From NCBI GenBank assembly GCA_035236585.1, contig CP141136.1:25769426-25833425 (forward strand): a DNA stretch of 64,000 bases, in the 5' to 3' direction. Below are positions 10,584 through 22,451 of this stretch, one piece after another. Positions within the stretch are counted from its first letter, which is position 1; every line of letters begins with the position of its first letter. The stretch comes from Warburgia ugandensis (taxonomy: Eukaryota > Streptophyta > Magnoliopsida > Canellales > Canellaceae). The position numbers were made by a program, and so were the translations under genes. A model generated the notes under the pieces. It was not told where the DNA came from and did not search any database. It worked only from the letters and a program-made list of their open reading frames with translations.

Positions 10584-13500
10584 CCTCAAGCTAGGGCGTT
10601 CCCCATAAGCGACGCATTGCATCAGATCCTAGGTGTGGTGAAAAATAGGTAAGGGTTGCTAGAGTGTTCTCCTAGAAGTAACGCGCTACATCGGATCCCG
10701 GGTGTAGTCAAAAGTGGGCAAGGGTTGCTAGAGCGTCCCCTCCGAAGCGACGCGCTACATCAAAACCCAGGTGCAGTGAAAAGGGGATATGGGTTCATAC
10801 CATGGAGGTAGAGAAAGGTAGTAGTAAATAGGTATCTCTAGAACATAAGATTCACATCATTACATGGAATATAGGAACATTGACAAGTAAGAGTTTGGAG
10901 TTAGTAGACGCAATAAAATATATGAGAGTCAACATCGCTTGTATCCAAGAAACCAAGTAGAAAAGGGCTAAAGCTAGAGAAATAGATGGGTATAAATTAT
11001 GGTACATAGGAAAGGAAAATAACAAAAATGGTGCAGGAATAATACTGGATAAGGAATTAAAGGATAAAGTTGTGGACCTTAAAAGAATCAGTGATAGAAT
11101 TATTATAATAATATTGTTCTAAGACAGCATATTATAAATGTTACAAGTGCATGTGCACCACAAGTAGGGTTACAAGATATAATCAAGAGATAGTTTTGGG
11201 AAGATATAGAGGGAGTCATGCAAGAAATTTCCAACACTTAGGGGATATTTATAGGAGCAAACTTAAATGGCCATGTAGGAAAAGAAAAAGACGAATATGA
11301 TAGAATACGCAGAGGGCATAGTATAGGTGAACAAAATAAGATGAGGAGAATATCCTCAATTTTGCTTTGTCATATAACCTGGCCATTGCAAATACACTCT
11401 TTAAGAAGAGGGATGAACACTTAATAACCTTTAAAAGTGATCTTCATAAAAATCAAATAAACATTTTTCTACTTAGGAATAATGAACGATCTATGTGTAA
11501 GGATTGTAAGGTGATACCTGGTGAGAGTTTAACCTCACAACATAGGTTAATGATTATGGATATCAATATTAAAAGATGGAGTAAAAGAACTGAACTTAAT
11601 ACACATCCAAAAACTAAGTGGTGGAACTTAAAAGGAGAGAAAATAACCTCATTCAAAACTAAGTTGATGGTAGAAGGAAATTGGAACTATGAAACAAAAG
11701 TAAATACCATGTAAACTAATATGGCCGAGTCCATTAAGAAAGTGGCAAAAGATGTCTTAGGAGTATCTAAAGGTAAAAGCTATTAGCAAAGGAAATATGG
11801 TGATGGAGTGAAACAATGCAAAAAGTTATTAAAGAAAAACGGATGTGTTTTAAAGCTTGGCAGAAGATTAGAAATAATAAAAACTATGAACAATATAATA
11901 ATGCTAAAAACGATGCTAAGAGAATAGTAAGTAAGGCTAAACTTAAAACATATGATGAACTCTATAATAAATTAGGAACAAGAGAAGGTGAGAAAGATGT
12001 GTTTAAATTTGCAAAAGTAAGAGAACAGAAGGGTAAGGACTTAGATTATGTTAGGTGTATTAAAAGCGATGATCAAAGGATATTAGTCAAAGAAGATGAG
12101 ATAAAACAAAAGTGGGAAACATACTTTCAAAAATTATTAAATGACAATGCTCTGAGAATATAGGGATTGAAAATAATATAAATCTAAATAACATTGGATA
12201 TTATAGATATGAATGTAGGATTAGAATACCTGAAGTACAAGAGGCCTTGAAAAAGATGAAATCAGGAAAGGCCATGGGGCTTGATGGTGTAACAATAGAG
12301 GTTTAGAAGCATATGGAAGATATTGGGGTAGTTTGGTTGACCAAGTTATTTAACAAAATTATAAAATCAAAGAAAATGCCTGATGAGTGGAGGAAAAGCT
12401 CTATTGTACCATTTTATAAGAATAAAGGTGACATTCAAAGCTGCACTAATTATCGAGGGATCAAACTTATGAGCCACACCATGAAACTTTTTGAAAGAGT
12501 GATTGAGAAGAGGCTACGACATGAAACAAGTGTATCAGAGAATCAGTTTGGTTTTATGCCTGGGATATCTACCATGAAAGCTATTTTCTTGCTAAGACAA
12601 TTAGTAGAGAAATATAGGGAGATGAGGAAAGACCTACATATGGTCTTTATTGATTTAGAAAAAGCTTATGATAGAGTCCTTAGAGAGTTGATATGGAGGG
12701 TGTTGGGTGGTAAGGAGATTTCTCAGGGGTATATAGACATAATGAAAGATATGTATGAGGGAGCAGTAACAAATGTTAAGACCACTAGTGGCGTGACTGG
12801 TGATTTTTCTATCATTGTAAGATTGCACCAAGGATTGGCATTGAGTCATACCTCTTAACATTAGTTATGGATGAGTTAACAAAACATTTGCATGAGGAGA
12901 TCTCCTGGTGCATGTTATTTGCAGATGATATAGTCTTACTTGATGAGACAATGGAGGGTGTAAACATAAAGCTAGAGTTATGGAGAGAAGCATTAAAATT
13001 TAAAGGATTTAAAATTAGCTAAACTAAAACAGAATATATGAAATGTAATTTTAGCGAGGAGAGTAGGAGTGGAACACCAGTCAAGATTGATAACCAAGAA
13101 GTCCCTATGAAAGACCTCTTTCGGTACTTAGAATCATTGATCCATGGGAGTGGAGAGATTGAGAGGGAGGTTACTCAGAGAATCCAAGCAGGTTGGAACA
13201 AATGGAGATGCGCATCTGGAGTTTTATGTGATCGGCGGGTGCCACTCAAACTAAAAAGGAAAATTCTATAGGATGGCTATAAGGCTGACCATGCTCTATG
13301 GATCAGAGTGTTGGCCAGTTAAGGAACATGATACTCATAGGATGAGCATCGCAGAAACGAGGATGTTGAGATGGATGAGTGGTAAGACAAGAAAGGACAG
13401 AATTAGAAATGAAAATATTAGAGGAAATTTAGGAGTAGCACCAATAGGTAATAAGATGAGAGAGATTAGCATAGATGGTTTGGACATGTCCAAAGAAGAC

Positions 13501-13699
13501 CAACAACGGCACCAGTTAGAAGGAGTGAGGCAATACAAGTAGAAGGTTCTAAAAGGGTAAGGGGAAGGGCCAAAAGAACATGGATAGAAGTGGTGAAGAA
13601 AGATTTAAAAACTTTAGAACTAAATGAAACCATGATATTTAATAGAGTGGAATGAAGGAATAAGATTCATGTGGCCGACCCTTAATTGGGATAAGGTCT

Positions 13700-13734
<35 letters not shown>
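10584..13734 (+). mobile_element. RTE-type LINE, near full length (copy A)
   Basis: This non-LTR retrotransposon carries an apurinic endonuclease and a reverse transcriptase. The 5' UTR (10584-10800) is three diverged 68-bp modules. Endonuclease motifs start near 10855 (ITWNIGTL, NIACIQETK) and run to about 11640 (SLTSQHRLM). The reverse transcriptase is at about 12230-12990: [43 protein letters not shown] (motif A) and FADDIVLL (motif C). The C-terminal region follows (RYLESLIH, RMLRWMSGKTRKDRIR) to 13685. The end is GGGATAAGGTCTTGAT plus a (GAT)n tail of about ten units. Several stops and frameshifts interrupt it. A diverged target duplication, AAGGTTATATGTTCCCAAA (10538-10556) versus AAGGTTATACGTTCCAAA (13735-13752), flanks it. 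Confidence 0.93.
10591..10796 (+). repeat. LINE 5' UTR: three 68-bp tandem modules
   Basis: Three head-to-tail modules each hold AGCGACGCGCTACATC-like and GGTGYAGTGAAAA-like blocks and end in GGGTTGCTAGAGCG or similar: about 10591-10659, 10660-10728 and 10729-10796. The same three modules head LINE copy C at 37640-37850, so the array belongs to the element. Confidence 0.8.
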
Positions 13735-13736
<2 letters not shown>

Positions 13737-13785
13737 GGTTATACGTTCCAAATATTTCAACATAATGTCCACGTCGAACGAAGGG

Positions 13786-14033
13786 GAGTCTTCACACAAC
13801 AGTAAAGTTGTCGTTGTATGACCTTGAGGTCATGGGTTCAAGGTGTGGAAACAGCCTCTTATAAAAATACAAGATAAAGCAATGAATTATAGACCCTTGA
13901 GGTCATGGCTTCAAGGTGTGAAAACAACCTCTTATAAAAATACAAGATAAAGCAATGAATTATAGACCCTTGTGGTCTGTCACTTCCTTGGATACCTCAT
14001 AGGCGGGAGCTTCATGCACTGGGCTGACCTTTT
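13786..14033 (+). mobile_element. Au SINE with internal 72-bp tandem duplication
   Basis: An A-box-like head (CACACAACAGTAAAGTTGTCG), a B box (GGGTTCAAGGTGTGG) and the 3' end AGGCGGGAGCTTCATGCAC mark the family. The B-box segment is doubled: 13820-13891 and 13892-13964 are near-identical neighbours, giving two B boxes. It lies inside the F-box pseudogene. Confidence 0.9.
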
Positions 14034-14803
14034 GTGTCGGTGTTGAACAAAGAGACTGTAGAGCTATTCCTGAACTAATTTATGATTCCCCTTACAACAA
14101 CAACGGAAGAGATGCTACGGTATCGAAATCAGGGGCCATAATCACTTGTGCTTTTCAATCAAAGATTTTGACCCCAAAACTCTTGTGCTTGCTGAAGATG
14201 GAGATGTGCGTGCAGTTGGAAGGAACTACGGATGGGGGGCATGATAACAGAACACAGAGCAATGTGCCAAGAAATTCAGAGGGTTTGGGAAGCATTCCCG
14301 TTGTTTTCTGGATTACATATGTGGGAATCGCCCAAGATGTTGGTGAGACAAACAAGGCCCTTAGAAGGAGCTTTGATATCTAATAGATCTTCTCTAATAA
14401 AGCTAAAAGATGGATCTGGCACACCAAAAGATTTCTGATTATAGGCTCCAAATCTTGATTCTGTTCTGGACTGCTGAAATAGAATTCCAGAAGACGCTGA
14501 GAATTGTCTACACCGATTTTGGGCGACTGTAGGGTCGTCGGTGATTACGCGATACCATTGCCTGCAAATGCATTTGAATCTCCAAAGTATTTTTGCAGGC
14601 AATAGAGGAAGAATTTTGTAAATTATACATCAATTCGCATAGATGGTTACTTCTACTCCAAATTCTCATCCTGTTTTTCTCTGAAAGACTCATCATCGTT
14701 ATAGTTGTTGAATTGATTTTGTTGAAATTATACAGGAAAGGAGTGTGAAAGGGTTATAAATTGAAACCTTAAAAAGGGTCAAAATCGAGTTCATCTCTGA
14801 TGC

Positions 14804-14806
<3 letters not shown>

Positions 14807-14871
<65 letters not shown>
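14807..14871. repeat. (AG)n microsatellite, about 65 bp
   Basis: Pure AG run just upstream of the F-box pseudogene start. Confidence 0.95.
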
Positions 14872-14874
<3 letters not shown>

Positions 14875-14941
14875 CTTTCTCATCAGCCGACCAAAGATGA
14901 GGGAAAATTTTTAGTCTAATAAGCGTGACAAAAATGTAAAA

Positions 14942-15024
14942 GAGCCTTAGCACAACAGTATAGTTGTCATTGTGTGACCTTAAAATCACAGGTTCAAGGG
15001 GCAGAAACATCCTCTTGCAAAATC
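14942..15024 (+). mobile_element. Au SINE, 3'-truncated
   Basis: The head GAGCCTTAGCACAACAGTA, the B box ACAGGTTCAAGGGGC and CCTCTTGCAAAA are present. The 3' half (GGCTGCC through GTGCACC) is missing. Confidence 0.8.
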
Positions 15025-15807
15025 CAAACCATTAGTTTTTGAAACTAAACTGTTTTTTTTTTGTTTTTGGAAATTTAAGGACTCCAGTGTCACAAGACTA
15101 AAGTGTACTTTTCTCTTTTGCTTTTCCTGTGATGTTATACTAAGAGCTTCCCATGGGAAGTTTTCAACAAACATATAAACAGTTGGGGAGCAAACCCAGC
15201 AGGGACTCTTCTGGTGGGAAAGATCACAAAATTCCTTACCAGCAAGAATGACCATGAACTTGACGCTTTTTGAAATGGTCGTGATCATCCTGAGATTGTT
15301 TCTTAACTGCGATAAACCAACTCTGAATCAAAATGAGAAGTGAGCTTTCACTTGTTCGTAACTGTGTTGCAGCGATCAATAATCGCTAGACTATATCTTG
15401 TTCAGAAGCTAGATGACAATTATGGGTTCAAAAATTTTCATCTTGTGCACAGACATCTATCATGATCAAACACAGTGAATCTTACAAGAACAATTACCGG
15501 AGTTTCACGCCCTTCTTACAAGACACAGTGATCCTTGAGCCTTTCAAGAGTTGAAAGTAGTCAGAATAATACATTCGGCAAGACATAGCATACCATGTAG
15601 AAGACACAGATGTTGAGAAACAGCAACTGGAACATGAATCCTTTACCTGAAGGTGTTTGTTTGGACAAACTTACCGAGAGAGAGTCAATAGTTCAATGGT
15701 TTCCCATTAAAAAAATGCTTGCAGGAATAGGATTCTGAACCATCGTGTTCGACCAAATTGTTCTGTTACATCTTCAAACAGCTGCAAAGGGGAAGACGTG
15801 TCATCGA

Positions 15808-18800
15808 TCATACTATCATCCATGTCAAGTGCCGATACCTTAGCCACTTGGCAGCAACATGAATCCCAATGGCCAATGCCACAAACAGTAGCGGCAGCGG
15901 AGGGCTTCTACTGCCCGCTGGCACTTCTGCATCAGCATGTTCTTTGGAAGACTTCGACTGCTGGATAATAGCAAGAGATATGAATGATGCCAATGCCAGG
16001 ATTCTCACCCAAGGCTCCCCAACAGCTGCTGCAACGGCAGCAAGAGGCAAAATAGCTGAAATATTGTCTCTGTTCTTCACAAATCGGGAGAAACAAAACA
16101 TTCCCAGTAGGAGCAACCACAAGAGAAATGCAGGAATGGAGCCAACTACAGCCCAAAACCCAAGTAGGCCAGCTATGGAGAGAAGATATGGCTGACTATT
16201 TACAGAGCCGGGGACTGCAGCTTCGGCAATGGACAATACTACTGAACTTAGCACAATGACCGTAGTTAGCTCTTGAACTGGAGCATATGCCACTATGCTT
16301 GAATAGACAGATTGAATAAGATAAAGGAAGGACTCCACATATCTAATCAGGCCAGTGACTCGATCACCAATAAAATGGAATACAAATGCCAAAGCAAGCT
16401 TCAAAAGGTAAGCCAGGAAAGAAGCAATGGCCAATAGAGCTTTCTTCCAGTTCGTAAGTTCCCATGCAACCGTTCGCCAAGCATAGACAAGGACAACTGG
16501 GACTGCAAATTAATAACATAAAACCAAACAAAGGGGTTAAGCAAGCAAGGCCACTTGAATACCTTCTCAAATGAGCAGATTTTATATTAAAAATAATGGA
16601 CAAAGACCAGCAAAACAAAGAAAGCTCATACAGAGAAACTGGTAAATTACAAGATCTGATAAGATTCACGCATAAGCACGCCATACTAAAATATCTACAA
16701 GGAGCTACACGTTACCTGTCAAAAATGAAGGTATAGATATGCAATTAAAATCTCTTTCCTGATAAGCCAGGAAATTGCAGAAACAAGAAGTGGGATCTCA
16801 ACTGTTCTTCACTTGTGCTAAGACATTTTTATCCAGTTGAAAACATCATTGTCGAATTAGATGAGACGTGAGTTCAAAAACTCTTCATCTTGTTCATTCA
16901 AAACAAAAACTTTCATCTTTTGCACCAATTTCTTGTCATTATAAAACACATCAAGCTCCTACATGAACACTTCCTCCGAGTTTCATGCCCTTCATGCAGG
17001 ACACAGTGATCCTCGATCCTTCCAAGAGTTCAGGGCATCAGTCACAATACTTGCATTCGGCAATAACTTAAGTTCATTTAATAAGATATCTACATGCCTG
17101 GAAGGACCAACCAAAGCATGAATCCCCTTACCTGTATATGTTTGTTTGAACAAACCATCGAAAGGAGTCATCACTAATTCTCAACAAGTGAATAGGCCTA
17201 TAATGCAATAATTTACCATTCATAAAAGCTCTATAACCACGGCAATTGGCAAAGACTACTATATACTTTTGGCGTAGGATTTTGAACCACGATTTTGTAC
17301 CAAATTTCTCTATTACAATCTTCAAACAGCTGGAGTATAGAAAGATGTGCCCTCCATCATACTAATATCCATGTCAAGTGGCGATACTGGATCCACTTGC
17401 AGCAATATAAATACTAATGGCCAATGCCAAGAAAACAATACTGGTAGTGGAGGTTGTCTACTGCTCAATGATACTTTTGCATGAGCTTTTACTGTTGATG
17501 ATTTTGAGTGCCGGATGATAGCAAGAACTAGATATGATGACCATTGCTAGGCCTCTCACCCAAGGCTCACCAACAGCTGCCGCCGCAGCAGCAAGAGGCA
17601 AAGTAGCTGAAACATTATCTCTCTTCCTCATAAATTGGGGAGAACATGCCATTTCCAGTAGGAGCAACCAAAAGAGTAATGCAGGAAAGGAGCCAACCAC
17701 AAATGAAAACCCAAGTAGGCCAGCCATTGTGGGAAGATAGGGGTGACCATATATGGATTCTGGGACTGTTGCTTCTGCTTGCATGATGATCACAGTCAGT
17801 TCTTGAACAGGAGCATGTACCACTATGCTGGAGTATGCAGATTGAATGAAATATAGAAAGGATAAATGAATACAGGAAGGATTCTACATCTCTGATTAGA
17901 CCAGGGATCAGCCGACCAACCAAAAAGTCTATAAAGGCCAAAGCAAGAGTCAAGAGAAAACCCAAGCGAAGGGCAGCAAAGAATAAAGCTTCCTCCCAGT
18001 CGGTAAGTTCCCATGCAAACCATGGATTCATAAACAAAAAACAAAAGAGACTGGTTTAGCAAGCAGCAGAACCATTTGGATACTATCTGCGATGGGCAGA
18101 CTGTATCAGAATGAATATTAAACATAAAACTCATATCAGCTCATACAGAAAACTGGTATACCCTAAGATATGGAAAGATTTGCGTGCAAGCAAGCCATTC
18201 TAAAGAACTCTGATAAACCAGGCAAAAACAACTACCATAATTTACATGCCCCATATTATTAAAATGAAAGTGATGTCTAGAGGTGCAAATAAATTTCTTC
18301 TGACAGCTAAAAAAGCAAAAAAGAAAGACAAATTTTTCCCAAGAGGAGGTATCCATGTCAAGCACTAAATATCAAGATGGCATGAGATCGTCACAACCCC
18401 CTGAGCAAGGATGCTCGACATGAGAAAAATTTGTAAATAATACCAACCCACAATTGAATTTCAATATAGAAACAGAAAATTCTTACTAGATGCACACACT
18501 GAAACATAAACCGATCTATGGACAAATGCCAAAGACGGGCCTTAGTTCAAGGTCATCAGAACCATCAAACCGGTCCGTAAGCGCTGCCGATATCAAAACA
18601 AGCATAAAATTCCAAGATGGAAAAACAAATCTATAAACATGTCAATGCTTACACCTACATAATTCCTACAAACACTAGTCCAGTCCTGAATTTTATGAAC
18701 AAAGTTAGAAAGTCAGCTTACCCAGAGCTAAAATACCAAACTACACAGAAATCCTCAATTCAATGCCAGCATGAATCTCAAGCTATAATCAGCACTAAAT

Positions 18801-19207
18801 GTTAATCACTAATCGAATATTAGCTAAAACCCTAGATAAACCCCAGAAAACAATAATCAGAATTAATTTCAAGGTGAAAAATTCATACCCAACAACCAGG
18901 GCCACCTTAAAGGACGATCAGGAACTTCTTTCAACAAGGGTTTGAATCGGTCAGGCAATGTACTCTGCCCTCGAGCTTCTTCGGCTTCTCTGGAGATGGA
19001 GGATTCTGGGTCTGGTTTTCCAGAGCCGTCTCCAACTACAAACTGTAGATTTCTCCGGGGAGAAAAGCTTAACGGAAAGAAATTGGGAGGAGAGGAGAAT
19101 ATGAGCGGGTGGGTTCTGGTTGGAGGAGGATGACGGCAATGAAGACGGGCATTGGTACGAAAGTTGGGAAGTTGTGGAGGAGAGAGAAGGGAAATTGATA
19201 TCGACAT
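15808..19207 (-). CDS. Plastid-type multi-pass membrane protein, two exons
   Basis: The protein is 337 aa. Exon 1 is 19207-18889 (ATG to residue 106 plus one base; donor GTATGA). Exon 2 is 16502-15808 (acceptor TTTGCAG, stop TGA). The phases fit: LRWPWLL joins to VPVVLVYAWRTVAWEL. Residues 1-55 are rich in Ser/Pro/Arg without acidic residues (MSISISLLSPPQLPNFRTNA…), as in a chloroplast transit peptide. Exon 2 carries about five hydrophobic segments, near residues 129-153, 174-196, 208-241, 251-285 and 308-326. It also has the soluble-looking motifs RYVESFLYLIQS and AAVGEPWVRILA. The 2.4-kb intron holds a decayed duplicate of exon 2 (17340-18040), which is skipped because no acceptor stands at its start. 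A CT-rich leader precedes the ATG. I infer a thylakoid or envelope membrane protein; the family name is not certain and the reaction is unknown. Confidence 0.85.
16795..18230 (-). pseudogene. Tandem duplicate of terminal exon, decayed, inside intron
   Basis: This block repeats 15340-16740, which includes the last exon, its 3' flank and part of the intron. Readable counterparts are WELTDWEEALFFAALRLG, GLIRDVESFLY, VHAPVQELTVIIMQAEA, YLPTMAGLLGFSFVVGS and AAVGEPWVRGLA. Compared with the working exon it lacks the segment after the splice acceptor, carries frameshifts near 17840, and lacks the LSSVVLSI stretch. Its 3' flank also matches: the ATCTTCAAACAGCTG block occurs at both 15771 and 17320. 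It should be spliced out with the intron. Confidence 0.85.
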
Positions 19208-19542
19208 TGTAGAGAGAGGGAGAGAGAGAGGGGATTTCTACGCCATCCCCCGCTGCTCCGAGAAGGGAAAATAGGGAGTTGGAGTCATAGAACGGTGTCA
19301 GATTAGCTTGGGAGTATGGTGTACGCTCGTGTAGATTAGCCGCTAGAAGTACATACAACTGCAGATCGTTCATAGGTCGAGCCGAGGGATGCTGAAGCGT
19401 GCCAGCATTTTGCGCGACTGTTTTTGGATGATCCCACCCGTTCGACCCATTCATCTGATAGTTTCTCCCAGGTATTTTGGATGATTTTAGCATCTTATAA
19501 TTTTATCACATGAAACTGAAGGGTCGAAAGTTTGGATGGACC

Positions 19543-19749
19543 ATAGTTATGAAAAATGAAGGGAGCCTTGCGCAATGATAAAAGTTGTTGTCACGTGACC
19601 TTGAGATTACAGATTCAAGGCGTGGAAATAGCTTTTTGCAAAAATACAAGGTAAGGCTGCGTACTATAGGCCCTTGTGGTTCGCCCCTTCCCTGAACCCT
19701 ACATAGGCGAGAGCTTCATGTACCAGAACTACCTTTATAGTTATGAAAA
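19543..19749 (+). mobile_element. Au SINE, full length, with 13-bp target duplication
   Basis: The body is 19556-19736. The head is GAGCCTTGCGCAATGATAAA, the B-box region is CAGATTCAAGGCGTGG and the 3' end is CATAGGCGAGAGCTTCATG. The direct repeat ATAGTTATGAAAA flanks it exactly (19543-19555 and 19737-19749). Confidence 0.95.
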
Positions 19750-20188
19750 GCATCCAATAATTAAAAAATTTCTGAAAAGGTTACGGTCTTTTGATCTCCT
19801 CTTCTTCTCCGAATTGCTTCAGAAGTTCTCACATAGTTTCTATTTTGGCAGTGTTTCCAAATTAAAGATAAATTTATTAAATAAGCTCAAATTTGAATAA
19901 CAGCTTACCAAATTCTCAAATATTATCTATATATTCAGCTAAAATAATAAAATTAAAGATTAAATTTCCATCTTGATGATTTTGTTTTCCGACCTTTTAC
20001 TTGTTTTTTTCAAATATTTTTCAGATTTTATGAATATTTTATCTTGTCAACTTATTTAAGAATCCTAGCTTTGTAACTGCAGACTGATAAGTCCAAATTG
20101 CAACTACCGAAATGAGAACATTGTAATCGTCCAACCATCGTGATTTCCATCGAACGGCAAAAGATGACAAGATATGATAATCTGATTC
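19750..20188. other. Intergenic, nothing recognised
   Basis: AT-rich, with no supported gene or repeat. The frame at 19676-19900 begins inside the SINE and is not a gene. Confidence 0.5.
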
Positions 20189-20624
20189 TAACTTGACATG
20201 AACTTAGCAAGTTATGGTCGAGTCTTATCATGTTTGTGTCATTTTTTGGTTAATCTGTGTAACTAAAAAATAACACGATTGCAACTCACGTAATTAAATA
20301 GGTCGTGTTAACCTTTGACTTGTTAACCTAATTATATTATAATGCATTTAGATAATTGTAATCCATATAGATAATCGTGTTCATCATATCGTGTCACCCG
20401 AACATGACTTATTTATATAATAGTGTTATACAAGTCTGATGCCGAACATGACTTATTTATATAATAGTGTTATACAAGTCTGACGCGTGAACTCATTTAA
20501 TAAACAGGTCATGTTCGAATCAAGGGTTCTTCACACGATTATTAATCTTGCCGTGTTAATGTCGACCTATATATTCTAATGGGTCAGTCCCGACATGACT
20601 CGCGAACACAATTAGCCACCCCTA
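20189..20624. mobile_element. hAT-like MITE
   Basis: The right end TTAGCCACCCCTA is the reverse complement of a hAT-type TAGGGGTGGC terminus. The left end is degenerate. The interior is full of 'GTGTTC…GACACG' and 'CGAACATGACTTATT' blocks like those of the element at 62160-62601. A 44-bp tandem duplication of GAACATGACTTATTTATATA and following bases lies at about 20399-20487. No target duplication was found. Confidence 0.65.
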
Positions 20625-20780
20625 CATCAAAAGCGCAAGCAATCAGATCAGGTGATTACCACGAGTATCATTGCAAGCTATCGCGAGCTGTTTGCTTTTG
20701 GAGTAACTTTATCCAATGTCTCGGCTGCAAGTAGCAGGAGAATAAAATAACTAGTCGTGGATAATTTTATTGGCACTTTT

Positions 20781-20891
20781 TTTATCGTAAGAGCAGACAG
20801 GTACTTGAAGCTCCAGCCTATGCGGGATTCGGAGAAGGAGTGGACCACAAAGGCCTATAGTAGGCAGCCTTACCATTTTGTTTATCATAAG
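20781..20891 (-). mobile_element. Au SINE, 5'-truncated, with 11-bp target duplication
   Basis: The body is 20792-20880 and reads right to left; it runs from the family 3' end back to GTAAGGCTGCC. It is flanked by TTTATCGTAAG (20781-20791) and TTTATCATAAG (20881-20891). The truncated head inside intact duplications points to incomplete reverse transcription at insertion. Confidence 0.88.
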
Positions 20892-22450
20892 GACTAAGCC
20901 AATTCCTTACCTACTGATTTTCAGACCTAATCCAGAGACATTTTTTTAAATCACAAATGGAAGTCCTTTCTGTAATCATAAAGGCCTTCAAAGCTTCTGG
21001 GTGAGGAAATTCATTATAGAATCCAATTCCATGTCTCATGTCTCTGTGACAGGCGGAAGGCATTATGGTGGATTTCACCCAGCAGGTGAATTCAGCAGTG
21101 CATTCTTACAAGGGTGGAAAACTTGAATTGATCATAGAATTCAATTCGATCATGAATTCTTATTTAGTATCAGCGAAAGAGTTTTCATCCATGCAAGAAA
21201 GTTACAGGATGGAGAGGCTGCAGACTCAGCATTCAACTAACATTAGCTGAAGAACAAGAAATCTGTTACACTGAGTGAAACAGATGTTGAGAGGAAGGAT
21301 TACATGATTCAGTGAGAGAAAACCTCCTCACAAGTATTAGTTTACGGATCCATTTCTCCATCACCTTATGCAGGAACTATATACATGTCATGAAGCGGGT
21401 TTTTCCTACCGAAAGGGTACTCTGTGAATGACATTCATACTCGAATCTCTGCCACTGATCTTTCCCTGTGCAGAAAAAACAATTTCCTCAGTGATGGGCG
21501 CCCCAGTTATAGCAGCAAAGCAACAATTTCAAGGAACAGATTATTTACAAAAAACAACAACAACAAATTAACATATTTCTTGTAATTAACTCCTACGTTT
21601 GCTATCTGGACTAGCAATATCGATCACTAACTACAGAAATTAAGGGACAGTGGTAATGCACTAAAAGAAACAAGCAAAGCTACAGACAGGACTGCCAATG
21701 AATCGATGTCAATGCAGTTCTAGAATGCTAACCATGCAGCGATAAGCGAATGCTGGTAGTCTAAACTCCATTCCTCCCAGAGCCCTGTTGAAGTATAATC
21801 AGCCATTTAATCTCAGAATGGCTGAGATTAAATAATGAAAAAGAACTACAGGTGATGTTAACCATGAGAAGTTTGCTTTTTTGGGTTACTACTTCAACTA
21901 GGATGTTAGAACGTTTGAATAATGGTATGCAGAGTACAGTCTAGTGCTCCAGAATGGTGATCTTGTTTCCTATTATGAGTCTAATCAAGGTTAAAAATCA
22001 GGCTGAGCTCAATGAGAAACGTAGTCGAAGTCGACAGTAGAATGAGCATTCAAATCATTGACCTTATGGAAAAGATTCGATGGTAGCATGTCAAATTCAA
22101 ATGAGGGATCTGAAAAGCTAAGAGTACAGCAATGAGCCAAGTCATGCAAAAACATGTACTACTTACCAAAAAAGGAAAAATACAACGTATACTGAAATGC
22201 TTTAAATGAATCAGTCTGAAATTTGAAAGGGCTTTGTGCATCTGTAAAGAACTTTGAATAGACAAGTGGGACATCAGAATTTACTTTGGTCCTCTTTTTC
22301 TGCAACAATTCACAGATTGATAAGGCCTTCTACAGCTGTGGCTCTAAAAGGTCAAGGGTTTGAGGCACTCAGGGTTTATGGCAACCCAACCAAAAGAAAG
22401 AAAAAATAGATTGATATGAATGTGAAGATTGGTCTGAGTACTTGATATTA
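20892..22450. other. Intergenic, nothing recognised
   Basis: No gene, RNA or repeat ends could be supported. A frame at 21065-21250 (61 aa) has no recognisable family. Confidence 0.5.
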
Positions 22451-22451
22451 T

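Larger units (their letters stand above)
10160..14696 (-). pseudogene. F-box protein pseudogene split by LINE and SINE
   Basis: The gene reads right to left. The F-box itself is visible at about 14640-14540: VIYKILPLLPAKILWRFKC, then ICRQWYRVITD, matching the LPxxLLxxILxRLPxxxLxRFKCVCKxW pattern of the Skp1-binding motif. Then come SFIREDLLDIKAPSKGLVCL, NILGDSHICNP and LPKPSEF, as in F-box substrate receptors of SCF ubiquitin ligases. The distal half reappears at 10564-10160 with WNWKRLCLGLYLSKEILSEN. Between the halves sit an Au SINE (13786-14033) and an RTE LINE (10584-13734) whose target duplication cuts the coding sequence at about 10538-10556. The remaining frame also has frameshifts, including one within the F-box entry. 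It is clearly dead; the original stop is not certain. Confidence 0.8.

Noticed and set aside
15869-16195. Plus-strand frame of 108 aa
   Set aside because: It is the shadow of the minus-strand terminal exon, whose splice phase and hydrophobic pattern fit.
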